Position numbers and translations under genes: made by a program. The notes beneath the pieces were generated by a model. The model saw only the letters and a list, made by a program, of their open reading frames with translations. It made no database searches and was not told the DNA's origin. From Thermofilales archaeon (lineage in GTDB: Archaea > Thermoproteota > Thermoprotei > Thermofilales > Thermofilaceae), in assembly GCA_028275925.1 (NCBI GenBank), contig JAPWTS010000002.1:36870-100869 (forward strand): DNA of 64,000 nt. Direction: 5' to 3'. Below are positions 16,951 through 25,489 of this stretch, piece by piece; the stretch's first letter is position 1, and every line of letters begins with the position of its first letter.

Positions 16951-17964
16951 GTGGAGCGGCTGGAGAACCTGCTCAAGCTGGGCTCGCTGGTCGACCCCCT
17001 GCTCGAGAAGTACGTCCTCAAGGACGCGGACCCAGAGTTCCACGAGGCTCTCCTCTACCCGATCAGGACCGGCGGGAAGAGGCTCCGGCCAGCCTTAACG
17101 TTGGCCGCTGCCGTAGCGGCAGGCGGCTCGATGGAGGACGCCATGCCCGCCGCGGCGGCGGTCGAGCTCGCCCACAACTACTCCCTAGTGCTCGACGACA
17201 TCATCGACCACAGCGAGCTGAGGCGGGGCAGGCCGACGGTCTGGAAAAAGTACGGCTTGTCCACCGCGATCCTCGTGGCCGTCCACTACCGCGAGTCGAT
17301 CGCGCAGGCTCTCAACGACACGAGGGACCCTAAGCTCTTCAACGAGATCATGGCGAGGACGCTGAAGCTTCTGACGGAGGGCGAGAGGCTGGACATCCTG
17401 TTTGAGCAATCCGGCAGGTCCGACGAGCCGTACGTGGTCGAGAGGCGGCGCCGGAGCGTGACGCTCGCCGACTACCTTGACATGGTGTACAAGAAGACCG
17501 GCGCTTTGATGGAAACATCCTGCGTCTTCGGGGCCCTTTCGGCGGGCGCCCCGGCACCGGTCGTTGAAGCGCTGGGGAGCTACGGGAGGAGCTTGGGCTA
17601 CGCGTTCCAGATCGGCGACGACATCATCGACATCTTCGGGCGGGAGGAGGTGACGGGGAAGAGGGTAGGGAAGGACGTTGAAGAGCACAAGCTCGGCAAC
17701 GTGGTAGTGCTTCTAGCTGCGGAGGAGCTCGGCGGGCGCGAGCGGGAGGAGCTGCTCGCGATACTGAGGCGCGACGCGGTAGACGCTCCTAGCGTCAAAA
17801 GGGCCCTCGAGATCATCTCCTCCACCCGCGCGAGGGAGAGAGCCGAGGAGCTGAGGCGGCGGTACTCCGAGGAGGCGGTGCGCGCCCTAAGCGTGCTGCC
17901 GAGGAACGAGGGCAGGAGCATGCTGGAGACCCTGGCGGAGTTCGTTGCGACGAGGGAGTTCTGA
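16951..17964 (+). CDS. Trans-prenyl diphosphate synthase (geranylgeranyl/farnesyl)
   Basis: Condenses isopentenyl diphosphate onto allylic diphosphates for archaeal membrane lipids. The first Asp-rich motif DDIID is at 82-86, the second DDIID at 223-227, and GGKRLRP at 41-47 binds diphosphate. Tyr77, five residues before the first motif, is bulky, consistent with a C15-C20 product. GTG 16951 follows TATA ccttttatac (16921-16930). Length 337. The stop abuts the start of the isopentenyl phosphate kinase gene, an operon that joins two consecutive pathway steps. Confidence 0.93.
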   Translation: MERLENLLKLGSLVDPLLEKYVLKDADPEFHEALLYPIRTGGKRLRPALTLAAAVAAGGSMEDAMPAAAAVELAHNYSLVLDDIIDHSELRRGRPTVWKKYGLSTAILVAVHYRESIAQALNDTRDPKLFNEIMARTLKLLTEGERLDILFEQSGRSDEPYVVERRRRSVTLADYLDMVYKKTGALMETSCVFGALSAGAPAPVVEALGSYGRSLGYAFQIGDDIIDIFGREEVTGKRVGKDVEEHKLGNVVVLLAAEELGGREREELLAILRRDAVDAPSVKRALEIISSTRARERAEELRRRYSEEAVRALSVLPRNEGRSMLETLAEFVATREF

Positions 17965-18720
17965 ATGCGCGCCGGAGAGCTGCTGGTGGTGAAGCTCGGG
18001 GGCTCCTTGATCACCGACAAGCGGAAGCCGCTAACACTCAACCGCGAGGGCCTGGAGACAGCCGCGGAAGCTCTCGCGAGGGTCGCGCGGGGCAGAAGGC
18101 TCGTGGTCGTGCACGGCGGCGGGAGCTTCGGCCACTACGCGGTCGTGCAGGCCGGCGGCTCGAGGGAGAGGCTGGTCTCCGACGTCTCCTACTGGATGAG
18201 CGCCCTCAACCTCGAGGTGGTGTCGGCTCTACGCGCAGCTGGAGTGCCGGCGGTGGGGCTGCCCCCCCTCGCCGTGGCGCGCGTCGATGGCGGGCAGCTC
18301 TCTCTCCAGCGGGACGTACTCGAGGCAGCTCTCGAGGACGGCACCGTGCCGGTCACGCACGGCGGCTTGGTCCTGCAGGACGGTCGGCTTGAGATCCTGT
18401 CCGGTGACGTGCTAGCCAGCGAAATCGCCGTGAAGCTGGCAGCGAGAACCCTCGCGTTCCTCATGGACGTCGACGCAGTGTACACAGCGGATCCGCGCTC
18501 CGACCCGCACGCGCGCCCGCTGGAGGTGCTCAAGAGGTCGCACCTAGAGGCGATAAGGGGCGGTAGCTCGGGAATCGACGTGACAGGGGGCATTCTGCTA
18601 AAGCTGAGGGAGGCTCTCCGCGCAGCGGAGGCCGGAGTCAGGGTCGCGCTGGGCGGCGTGAGCGAGCTCGAAGCCATGGTCGAGGGGCTCAAGGGAAAGT
18701 ACACGAGGGTGGAGCCGTAG
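17965..18720 (+). CDS. ipk: Isopentenyl phosphate kinase
   Basis: Amino-acid-kinase-fold enzyme that phosphorylates isopentenyl phosphate to the diphosphate in the archaeal mevalonate pathways. The N-terminal VKLGGSLITDK loop is typical, and HGGGSFGHY (50-58) carries His57, the substrate-binding His diagnostic of this kinase within the superfamily. Length 251 fits. ATG 17965 directly follows the prenyl synthase stop. The aconitase X genes at 46-48 kb supply an earlier step of the same pathway. Confidence 0.93.
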   Translation: MRAGELLVVKLGGSLITDKRKPLTLNREGLETAAEALARVARGRRLVVVHGGGSFGHYAVVQAGGSRERLVSDVSYWMSALNLEVVSALRAAGVPAVGLPPLAVARVDGGQLSLQRDVLEAALEDGTVPVTHGGLVLQDGRLEILSGDVLASEIAVKLAARTLAFLMDVDAVYTADPRSDPHARPLEVLKRSHLEAIRGGSSGIDVTGGILLKLREALRAAEAGVRVALGGVSELEAMVEGLKGKYTRVEP

Positions 18721-19010
18721 CGCGGCGCCTCACCGGGGGATAGCGATCACGCCCCGCAGAACCCAGGCCGTGCCCAGCTCGCTCCGCACCAGCGCTCGCT
18801 AGGGTCGCCAGCCTAGCGTTCATCACGGCGCTCAGGCCTCACACGCTCGCTCATCCCCCGCTCGGGTTCTCGCCTGCCGCACTCTTAAGCCTTGGGGGAA
18901 CCCTAAAGCGCGCTTTTTCCTCGGCGAGCTCCAGCGCGCTGCCGCGTGCGACGCCCAGCTGCACGCTGAGCCGTTCAGCTCGTTCTCCGTTAGCTTTTCA
19001 GGTCACCACG
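18721..19010. other. Intergenic gap of 290 bp
   Basis: No convincing protein frame on either strand. It holds the weak C/D candidate described separately and a TATA-like tcttaagcc near 18883. Otherwise nothing recognised. Confidence 0.4.
18804..18860 (-). ncRNA. Weak box C/D sRNA candidate
   Basis: On the minus strand: box C-like GGGATGA (18851-18857), 15 nt, a perfect CTGA (18832-18835), 5 nt, a perfect GTGATGA (18820-18826), then 12 nt to a poor D-like box near 18804-18808. TATA-like sequence near 18882-18891 gives a predicted start close to 18860. The internal D'/C' pair is good; the terminal box D is not convincing. Confidence 0.3.
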
Positions 19011-19280
19011 CTACGTGAGCTCCAGGCTTTCCAGCTCGGTGATGAAGAAGCCCTTGCCGAGGTTCAGGAGCAGCCAAGCGCGGAGCTCTTCGCCTCTCTC
19101 GGCGTCCAGCTCGACCACGACTCTCTCTCCTCTTTCCTTCACGGAAGCCGGCTCAAGGGCGCCGAGGTGCCGCGCCACGACCCTCTCGAAGACCGACTTG
19201 TGGAAGTCGAAGAGCATCCTCCAGCCCTCCCTCACGATGAGCACCTCCTCCTCCATCAGCGGAAGCTCCTGCCACTTCAC
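19011..19280 (-). CDS. Small protein of unknown function
   Basis: 89 residues, acidic, with alternating beta-strand and helix-forming stretches and a Trp-rich N-terminal half. No motif recognised. Codon usage and the absence of a better frame support it as coding. It stands alone downstream of the VWA/AAA+ pair on the same strand, separated from them by about 70 bp upstream, so it could be the last gene of that unit only if transcription reads through from the right. Confidence 0.55.
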   Translation of the reverse strand: MKWQELPLMEEEVLIVREGWRMLFDFHKSVFERVVARHLGALEPASVKERGERVVVELDAERGEELRAWLLLNLGKGFFITELESLELT

Positions 19281-19352
19281 AGGGGCTCGTGCAAGGGGCC
19301 TAAAGAAAACTGTAGCGCTTACGCCGCGCCTGCGGCTTCGCCGTGCAGCGCG

Positions 19353-20375
19353 CTAGCCGACGATGCCCACGTAGTCCCCCTTGGTTATCCTCGCCACCTT
19401 GATGAGCAGCTCGGTCCCGCTCATCACCACGTCGCCGGCGTCAGCCGTGGGCTCCCTGTGCTTCGTGTTCACGACCACCGTTGCGATGCCGCTCTTCGCG
19501 ATCTGCGCCGCCACGTCCAGGACGGATTGCACAGCGGGGTCGAAGATGAAGCGGCCGACCCTGCGGTGCTTCTCGAGCGGTATGTTCGCGTTGCCGTCGC
19601 TGACGATCACGAGCACGGGCTCGTAGCCCCTCCGCCGCTCGGTCAGCGCCATGTTGAAGCCTAAGTACATTCCGGAAGCGAGGGGGGTGAAGTCGTCTAA
19701 GCCGATCCGGGATATCTTGCTGAGCACTAGGTTGAAGTTCGTGGAGGGGTGTTGCACGACCGTCGCCCCAAAGCCCTTGCAGACGACCAGCGCCACCCTG
19801 TCCCTGTAGCGGCGAGCCTCCCTCTCCACGGCTCTGAGGGCCGTGAGTATGCCCCTCACCGAGTACATCATGGAGGCGCTCGAGTCCAGGACCAGTATCA
19901 GGGAGACCTTGGACCTCCCCGCCAGCAGCCTGGCCCTAACGGCGTCCCACTTGAGCGAGGGGAAGGCGCCCATCGCCGCGCTTCGCCTGAGCGTCGCGGG
20001 GAAGTGGATCTTGAAGTAGGGGCCCTTGGGCAGCGTGTAGTCGACGGTCATCGAGGCGCCCAGCATCTTCCTCCTACCGCGGTGGCGCGCCCTCTTCCTC
20101 GACACGTTGAGCGCCAGCTCAACGAGCTGGCTGGGCTCGACCCTGCCGCCGAGTATCTTCATCCCCCGCGACACCTGCAGCAGGGTCTTCCTCAGGTCCG
20201 CGCCGCCGGAGAAGCTCGCGTAAACCGCCCTCTTCGTCTTTATCAGGGCTCGGCGGCCCGAGTACACGCTGTCCCTGCCCAGCAGCATGTTCAGTATGAG
20301 CCAGAGCAGGATGGCTAAAGCCGCTAAGCGGAGGTCCACGAGCGCCAGCAGGACGAACAGCAGCAGCGCGATCAC
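19353..20375 (-). CDS. VWA-domain protein with N-terminal membrane helices
   Basis: 340 residues. Two short hydrophobic segments fill the first 33 residues. A von Willebrand factor A domain begins near 155 with a complete MIDAS: DSSAS (164-168), a Thr in DDFTP and a late SDGN. The middle region (40-150) is basic. It lies 37 bp downstream of the chelatase-like AAA+ ATPase, the usual pairing for MoxR/BchI-VWA modules that remodel partners or insert metals. No chlorophyll or cobalamin gene is near, so its role is open. Confidence 0.8.
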   Translation of the reverse strand: MIALLLFVLLALVDLRLAALAILLWLILNMLLGRDSVYSGRRALIKTKRAVYASFSGGADLRKTLLQVSRGMKILGGRVEPSQLVELALNVSRKRARHRGRRKMLGASMTVDYTLPKGPYFKIHFPATLRRSAAMGAFPSLKWDAVRARLLAGRSKVSLILVLDSSASMMYSVRGILTALRAVEREARRYRDRVALVVCKGFGATVVQHPSTNFNLVLSKISRIGLDDFTPLASGMYLGFNMALTERRRGYEPVLVIVSDGNANIPLEKHRRVGRFIFDPAVQSVLDVAAQIAKSGIATVVVNTKHREPTADAGDVVMSGTELLIKVARITKGDYVGIVG

Positions 20376-20412
20376 CGAGATTACGGCGTCCGCCTTGGCC
20401 GAGAGCTTCGCT

Positions 20413-21513
20413 CTAGAACGTCCATCGAGGAAAAAACCTGACCTGGCTCTTCCTTTCAGCGGCCTCCTCCCTGGCCGCGACCGGCGGCCTCTTCCCCAGC
20501 GCCTCGCTCAACGCCGCCCGGATCTCCTCCTTCGTCGGCGGCGGCTTGAGCCCCTCAGCTCGCGTCCTGTGGCTTAGGGCCAGCTCGAGGCCGGTCACAA
20601 CGTCCTCCTCCGTGACCTCGCTCCTCCCCTCCAGCGCGGCGATGGCCCTCGCGACCTTGATGGCCACGATGTCGGGCCTGTAGCCGTCCACCTCGAGCCG
20701 GGCGCAGACTCTCGCGACGAGCTCGTAAAGCTCGTCGCCAACCTTGACGCTGGGTAGGAGCCGCCTGGCCTCGATTATCCTCCTCCTCAGCTCCTCCTCC
20801 ACAGGCCTCCACTTCGCCTCGAAACCCTCCGGGTCGCTCTCGAACTCCACGTTCCTCTTCACGATCTCCGCCCTCAGCTTGGGGTCTCGGATCGTCTCCA
20901 CCTTGACCCCGATCGCGAACCTGTCGAGGAGCTGGGGCCTGAGCTCCCCCTCCTCGGGGTTCATCGTGCCGACGAGGATGAACCTCGCCGGGTGCCTGAG
21001 AGAGACACCTTCGCGCTCGACCACGTGCCACCCCGAGGCGGCGGCGTCGAGGATCGAGTCCACGATGTGGTCGGGCAGCAGGTTCACCTCGTCTATGTAC
21101 AGCAAGCCCCTGTTGGCTCTGCCGAGGAGACCCGGCTCGAACACGATCCTACCCTCCTTCAAGGTCCTCTCGATGTTGATCGTGCCCAGCACCATGTCCT
21201 CGGTAGCCCCGATGGGTAGCTCCACCATCGGCATCGGCATCTCCGCGACTGGGAGCTTCCCGTTCTCGCCGAGCCTAGCTCTGCAAACGTCGCACATGTC
21301 GCGGGGCGAATCCGGGTCGCAGTGGAAGGGGCAGTCGGCCACAGCCTTTATGGGGGGCAGCAGCCTCGCGAAGCTCCTGACAAGGCTCGACTTACCCGTC
21401 CCCTTTGGGCCCATTATGAGGAGACCGCCGATGGATGGATCGACGGCTAGCGCGAGCAGAGCGCGCTTGAGATCCTCCATGCCGACGTAAGCCGGGAACG
21501 GCAGCAGGCCCAC
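20413..21513 (-). CDS. AAA+ ATPase of the magnesium-chelatase (BchI/ChlI)-like family
   Basis: 366 residues. Walker A GPKGTGKS (35-42), Walker B IDEVN with Asp141-Glu142, the helix-2 insert and a C-terminal lid domain are visible. A four-cysteine group at 61, 65, 74 and 77 could bind zinc and is typical of the archaeal branch. GTG 21513 is preferred to the long upstream extension because it lies about 40 bp after TATA-like cttttaag on the minus strand (21547-21556). It probably acts with the downstream VWA protein. Confidence 0.85.
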   Translation of the reverse strand: MGLLPFPAYVGMEDLKRALLALAVDPSIGGLLIMGPKGTGKSSLVRSFARLLPPIKAVADCPFHCDPDSPRDMCDVCRARLGENGKLPVAEMPMPMVELPIGATEDMVLGTINIERTLKEGRIVFEPGLLGRANRGLLYIDEVNLLPDHIVDSILDAAASGWHVVEREGVSLRHPARFILVGTMNPEEGELRPQLLDRFAIGVKVETIRDPKLRAEIVKRNVEFESDPEGFEAKWRPVEEELRRRIIEARRLLPSVKVGDELYELVARVCARLEVDGYRPDIVAIKVARAIAALEGRSEVTEEDVVTGLELALSHRTRAEGLKPPPTKEEIRAALSEALGKRPPVAAREEAAERKSQVRFFPRWTF

Positions 21514-21602
21514 TGCGCCGCACCAACCGGTGAGAAAGCGGCGGGCGCGCTTAAAAGGGCTTCGCTTGCGTGATCGAACGAAAGCGATTGCGATCGGTCG
21601 CT

Positions 21603-22151
21603 TCAGGCGGTGGGGGGAGCCCTTTCGGGCAGCCTGAAGGTTATCCGCTCGTAGCCAGCGATCCTCTCCCCCTCTCCTACGCGTATGACCACGATGTTTT
21701 CCCCAACTATCTCGGGGGCTCCCGAGCACTCGACCTCCTCGACCTTCGCGCCGGGCGGAAAGAACCAGTACGCCTCGAACGGGTACTCGGCGACCTCCTC
21801 CTCGTATATGTTCTCGTAGTAGTTCAAGCCCCTCCGCGGTCTCCCTCTGAAATGTATGAAGAACACCAGGTAGGGTTCCTCCGGATCGCCGCGGAAGCCG
21901 AGGTTTACGCCCAGTACGCGCGGCCTCACGCGCTCTCCGTTGATCACCACCTCCTCCCGGTCCAGGTACTGCTGCATGTTAAGCGCCGCGCTCGTGAGCT
22001 CCCTGTTCAGCTTCTCAAGGTCTTTGGCAACGCTTTCGTAGTACCTGTCGTAGTCCAGGTACTCGAACACGACTATCTGGTGCACCTCCAACCTCTCGCT
22101 TACGGAAAAGAAGCCGTACGCGTGCAGCGGCTCTACCCCGCCTTCCCCCAT
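21603..22151 (-). CDS. Protein of unknown function downstream of the disulfide oxidoreductase
   Basis: 182 residues, rich in Tyr, Glu and beta-strand-like stretches, with a helical centre around 40-65 (DYDRYYESVAKDLEKL). One Cys late in the chain. No signal peptide, no membrane helix and no motif that I recognise. It follows the oxidoreductase by 18 bp on the same strand, so it is probably in the same operon. Confidence 0.65.
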   Translation of the reverse strand: MGEGGVEPLHAYGFFSVSERLEVHQIVVFEYLDYDRYYESVAKDLEKLNRELTSAALNMQQYLDREEVVINGERVRPRVLGVNLGFRGDPEEPYLVFFIHFRGRPRRGLNYYENIYEEEVAEYPFEAYWFFPPGAKVEEVECSGAPEIVGENIVVIRVGEGERIAGYERITFRLPERAPPTA

Positions 22152-22169
22152 GCCTCCCCCCGGCGAAAG

Positions 22170-22898
22170 CTACGGGCTATCAGCCTCCAGCCCACCCCGC
22201 CGCCCCCTCGCCGGCAGGATGCCGACGCTAGCAGGGTCGACGCCGTTGGCCCTCAGCACCTCTGCCGCGAAGTACGCGTCGGGTACCGCGCCTTCGAACT
22301 CCACGCGGTCCTCGCCGTCGACCTCGATCACGATCTTCGGGACCGCGTAGACGCCGTACGCGTCTGCCAGCTCCGGGAACTCCAGCGCCTCGATCATGTC
22401 GCCGTATATCCTGTCGTTGACCATCGCGAAGCGGTGGGCAGCCCTCACGGCGAGCGGGCAGTAGGGGCACGTGGGCGTCACGAAGACTTTTATGACGGTC
22501 TTACCCGCGACGTGGTCCCTGAGCGCCGCGGCGACGCGGGGGTTCAGGTTCTTCGGCTCGCCGCGCGACGCGTCGATCACGTCTTCGACTAGCGCTGCGA
22601 ACTCGTAGCCGGCTGGCGTCCCGAAGAACCTGATGTTGTACTCCCTGACCCCGTGCACGACGATGGCCGGGTACATGCGCACGTCGAGCCTCTTGGCTTC
22701 GACGGAGCCCTTCGTGAGCTCGCTGACGCTCACCTTGTCCGACGCGCTGGCCAGCAAGCTCAGGATGCCGCGTATGTCGTCGCAGTGCTCGCACTCGCTC
22801 TCGGGGTCCGTGAAGAAGAGCAGCTTCACGGGGTTTACCAGCGACGCGAAGGCTTTCTTCAGCTCCTCCACGAGCTCCTCGTCGTACTCGACCGGCAC
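22170..22898 (-). CDS. Protein disulfide oxidoreductase with two thioredoxin domains
   Basis: Hyperthermophile-type PDO that makes or shuffles disulfides in cytosolic proteins. Two thioredoxin folds follow one another, the first with CEHC (Cys36/Cys39) and the second with CPYC (Cys144/Cys147). Cis-Pro positions are seen in MYPAIVV and AVPKIVI. Length 242 is near the 225-235 usual for the family. GTG 22898 lies about 25 bp after a TATA-like element on the minus strand at 22918-22927. Confidence 0.93.
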   Translation of the reverse strand: MPVEYDEELVEELKKAFASLVNPVKLLFFTDPESECEHCDDIRGILSLLASASDKVSVSELTKGSVEAKRLDVRMYPAIVVHGVREYNIRFFGTPAGYEFAALVEDVIDASRGEPKNLNPRVAAALRDHVAGKTVIKVFVTPTCPYCPLAVRAAHRFAMVNDRIYGDMIEALEFPELADAYGVYAVPKIVIEVDGEDRVEFEGAVPDAYFAAEVLRANGVDPASVGILPARGRRGGLEADSP

Positions 22899-23005
22899 AA
22901 GCCCGCTGCGGTCGGGGGCTTAAAAAGCGCGCGTTGAAAAGCGGCTCGCTCAAAGTTTTCCCCGGAAAGCGAGAGGCTATAAGGGGGCTGCTGGGAGCGC
23001 ACGCT

Positions 23006-23797
23006 GTGAGCTCGCTCGCTGGTTACGCAGCCGGCTTGGCGGTGCTGGCTCTCGCAGCCGCGCTCGCGAGGAAGCGCGGAGCCCTCGACGCGGGGGGAGT
23101 GGCGGCGGCGCTGGCCATCGGCTTGGTCCTCCTCGCCGCCAGCTGGGTCGCGCTAGCGCTCATGATCGCGTTCTTCGCCTCTTCCACCGCCCTGACGTTC
23201 TACAGGTACAGGGAGAAGGAGAGGGTGGGCGCGGCAGAGAAGAAAGGGGGGAGGAGCGCCGCGCAAGTCCTCTGCAGCGGCGGCGTCCCCGCGGCGGTGG
23301 CTGCGGCGTCGCTGCTCGCTCCCGAGCAGGGGGCCCGGCTCCTCTTCGCTGCCGCTAGCGCCATCGCCTACGCCAACGCTGACACGTGGGCCGCGGAGCT
23401 GGGCTCGCTCAGCGGGACGCAGCCCCGCCTCATCGTGAAGCCCCGCGTCAGGGTACCCCCGGGCGTGTCGGGAGGGGTCACGCCGCTGGGTGAGGTGGGG
23501 GCGGCTAGCGGCTCCGCGCTCATAGCGCTCGCGTACTACGCGATGACCGGCGGGAACGCGCTCGCTGTGTTCCTGCTGGGGTGGGCTGGCGAGGTGGTGG
23601 ACGCCGCCCTCGGGGCCCTTTTCCAGGTCAAGTACGTTTGCCCGAAGTGCGGGGTCTTGTGGGACCACCCGGTTCACGTCTGCGGTAGCGAGACGGCCTA
23701 CCTCCGAGGGTTCAAGTGGATGAAAAACGAGGTGGTCAACCTGGTGACCGAGCTCGCGGTCGTGTCCGCGGCGCTGCTCACTTCACTACATCCGTGA
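23006..23797 (+). CDS. DUF92 (TMEM19/VTE6-like) membrane protein
   Basis: 263-residue polytopic membrane protein. The DUF92 core NADTWAAELGSLSG and the VSGGVTPLGEVGAASG stretch are intact; plant relatives phosphorylate phytyl phosphate, so a prenyl-phosphate kinase role is conceivable here. A hydrophilic loop near the C-terminus contains paired cysteines (CPKC and a later Cys) that may bind zinc. GTG 23006 is preferred over TTG 22934 because TATA ctataagg (22977-22984) lies 22-29 bp upstream. Confidence 0.8.
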   Translation: MSSLAGYAAGLAVLALAAALARKRGALDAGGVAAALAIGLVLLAASWVALALMIAFFASSTALTFYRYREKERVGAAEKKGGRSAAQVLCSGGVPAAVAAASLLAPEQGARLLFAAASAIAYANADTWAAELGSLSGTQPRLIVKPRVRVPPGVSGGVTPLGEVGAASGSALIALAYYAMTGGNALAVFLLGWAGEVVDAALGALFQVKYVCPKCGVLWDHPVHVCGSETAYLRGFKWMKNEVVNLVTELAVVSAALLTSLHP

Positions 23798-24161
23798 AGT
23801 CGAAGCCCACGGGCCCCAGCTCCTGGGTGTCGAGCTCGAGCTCGATCTTGTGCTCGCCTGGCGCGAGGCCCCTCCCCAGCTCCAGCGTTATCGTGATCTC
23901 GTCGCCGACGGCCACGTAGAAGCTCTTGTCCGCCGCTTCGGACGCTTTCATCTTCCACCCCTTGAACTCGATCCAGATCTTGTCGGGCGGCACCTCCTGG
24001 TCGTCGACCTTCGCTCTGAGCCTCCCGCGGACCGTGCCTCCGCCGAGCGTGTTGCGCAGCTTCAGGCGTACGCCGTCGGGAGCTCCGTCCCCGTTCAGGT
24101 CGACGTTCTCGAGGCTCCCCTTGACGTACAGCTGACGTAGGAGGTACCTCGGGATGAACAT
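23778..24161 (-). CDS. Protein of unknown function with a DxNxDG loop
   Basis: 127 residues, predicted all-beta after residue 30. An N-terminal DLNGDGAPDG resembles a calcium-binding loop. No signal peptide. ATG 24161 is preceded on the minus strand by a TATA-like sequence near 24187-24196. The 3' end overlaps the DUF92 gene by 20 bp, convergently. I cannot name the family. Confidence 0.6.
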   Translation of the reverse strand: MFIPRYLLRQLYVKGSLENVDLNGDGAPDGVRLKLRNTLGGGTVRGRLRAKVDDQEVPPDKIWIEFKGWKMKASEAADKSFYVAVGDEITITLELGRGLAPGEHKIELELDTQELGPVGFDFTDVVK

Positions 24162-24218
24162 TGCCCCCTCGAGGGTTTCCCCATTGTACGTTAAAATGGT
24201 TAGCGGCGAGTGGTGGTG

Positions 24219-25154
24219 TTAGCGGCTCGCTAGTATGCGCTCGATGTACTGCCTGAGCTGGCAAGCCTTGCACACTTCGCCCGAGGACGGCATCCCGCAC
24301 ACGCGGCAGCTCCTGAAGGGGCCGCCCCTATCGAGGAGGGGCGCGAGCGCGTTTTTGAGGGCGATGACCCGGTGCTTGACGCCAGGGTCCCGCTCGGCGA
24401 CCTCGTTGAGCCACCTGCGCAGCGGGTGCCTCAGCGAGTAGACGATGTAGGGGCATTCCACCGGGGGGCTCTCGATACCGTGCAGCAGCGCGTAAGTGAG
24501 CACCTCCTTTTCCGGAATAAAGTAGAAAGGCTTCACGCGGGGCACCAGCTTCTCGTGAACCCGCTCGCTCCTGGGCCCCTCCCTAGCGATGGACGGCAAG
24601 TTGGCCTGGAGAGCGTTCATGAGGAAGGCCTGAGCCTCGTCGTCCAGGTTGTGGGCTGTCGCGAGCTTGTCGGCGCCCAGCTCTAGAGCCGCGCGGTTGA
24701 GCAGGTACCGCCTGAAGACTCCGCACACTGTGCACGGCTTGTACCTGAGGCCGTCCTCCATCAGCGCCGACACCGCTTCGTCGAGCGTGAAGCCGAGCTC
24801 CTCTCTGAACGATTTCACGACGAGCTCGACGCCCCACCTCTTCGCGTAGGCTTCGGCGGCCCTCGCCTTCTCTTCGCGGTAGCCGCGGATGCCCTCGTCC
24901 ACGAGCACCGCCACGACCTCTACGCCGAGCGCGTCCGCGTGCTTCGACATGAGGTACAGGAGGGTGAGGCTGTCCTTCCCCCCGCTCACCGCGACGGCTA
25001 CGCGCTCGCCCCGCTCGAACATTCGGAGCAGCCTGGTGGCTTCGAGGAAGCGCCGCTCGAAGTAAGAGGAGAAGTGCTCCTCGCAGAGGTGGACGCCGGC
25101 GTAACCTATCCTGATCACCGCTCTTCTGCCGCACAAGGAGCACTTCACGTTCAC
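24219..25154 (-). CDS. TtcA/TtuA/Ncs6-type tRNA 2-thiolation enzyme
   Basis: PP-loop adenylase that thiolates tRNA uridines or the T-loop U54. The ATP-pyrophosphatase loop SGGKDS is at 57-62. An N-terminal zinc site uses Cys5, Cys8, Cys24 and His27; catalytic/cluster cysteines are Cys141, Cys144 and one near 233; and the C-terminus has a second Cys-rich finger (CRVC, CKAC). This domain order fits the TtuA/Ncs6 group and not bacterial TtcA. Length 311. GTG 25154 lies 28-36 bp from the TATA shared with the CRM gene. Confidence 0.9.
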   Translation of the reverse strand: MNVKCSLCGRRAVIRIGYAGVHLCEEHFSSYFERRFLEATRLLRMFERGERVAVAVSGGKDSLTLLYLMSKHADALGVEVVAVLVDEGIRGYREEKARAAEAYAKRWGVELVVKSFREELGFTLDEAVSALMEDGLRYKPCTVCGVFRRYLLNRAALELGADKLATAHNLDDEAQAFLMNALQANLPSIAREGPRSERVHEKLVPRVKPFYFIPEKEVLTYALLHGIESPPVECPYIVYSLRHPLRRWLNEVAERDPGVKHRVIALKNALAPLLDRGGPFRSCRVCGMPSSGEVCKACQLRQYIERILASR

Positions 25155-25181
25155 AGCTCTCCCGCGCGCGGGGGCGCCGCG

Positions 25182-25190
25182 CTTATATAT
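25182..25190. promoter_or_regulatory. Shared TATA-like element for divergent tRNA-thiolase and CRM genes
   Basis: The near-palindromic cttatatat is the only AT-rich stretch in the 56-bp gap and is placed 28-36 bp from one start codon and 21-29 bp from the other. Confidence 0.5.
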
Positions 25191-25210
25191 CGCTCGCGAT
25201 CGAGAGCCCG

Positions 25211-25489
25211 ATGCGCTCGGCGGAGGCTGGTGAGGAGATCGTAGTGGTCAGGGTGGGCAAGAAAGGGATCACAGAGGGGCTTCTCGCGGAGCTCGACAAC
25301 GTCCTGCGGGCTAGAGGGGTCGTCAAGGTGAAGCTGCTCAGGAACTTCCGCGAAGCGTACGGGGTGGAGAGCGGGAACAAGCGGGAGGTTGCCGCCGAGC
25401 TGGCAGAGGCGCTGGGCGCCGAGGTGGTGGAGGTTCGCGGCTACACGATCGTCCTGAGGCGGCGGAGAGCCCGGGGTGGAGCCAAGTGA
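25211..25489 (+). CDS. CRM/YhbY-domain RNA-binding protein
   Basis: 92 residues with the YhbY/CRM fold: IVVVRVGKKGIT at the N-terminus, the KVKLLRNF strand, the AAELAEALGAEVVEVRG segment with its GxxG-like turn, and a basic tail. CRM domains bind rRNA precursors. ATG 25211. Its stop overlaps the acyltransferase start by 4 bp. Confidence 0.85.
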   Translation: MRSAEAGEEIVVVRVGKKGITEGLLAELDNVLRARGVVKVKLLRNFREAYGVESGNKREVAAELAEALGAEVVEVRGYTIVLRRRRARGGAK

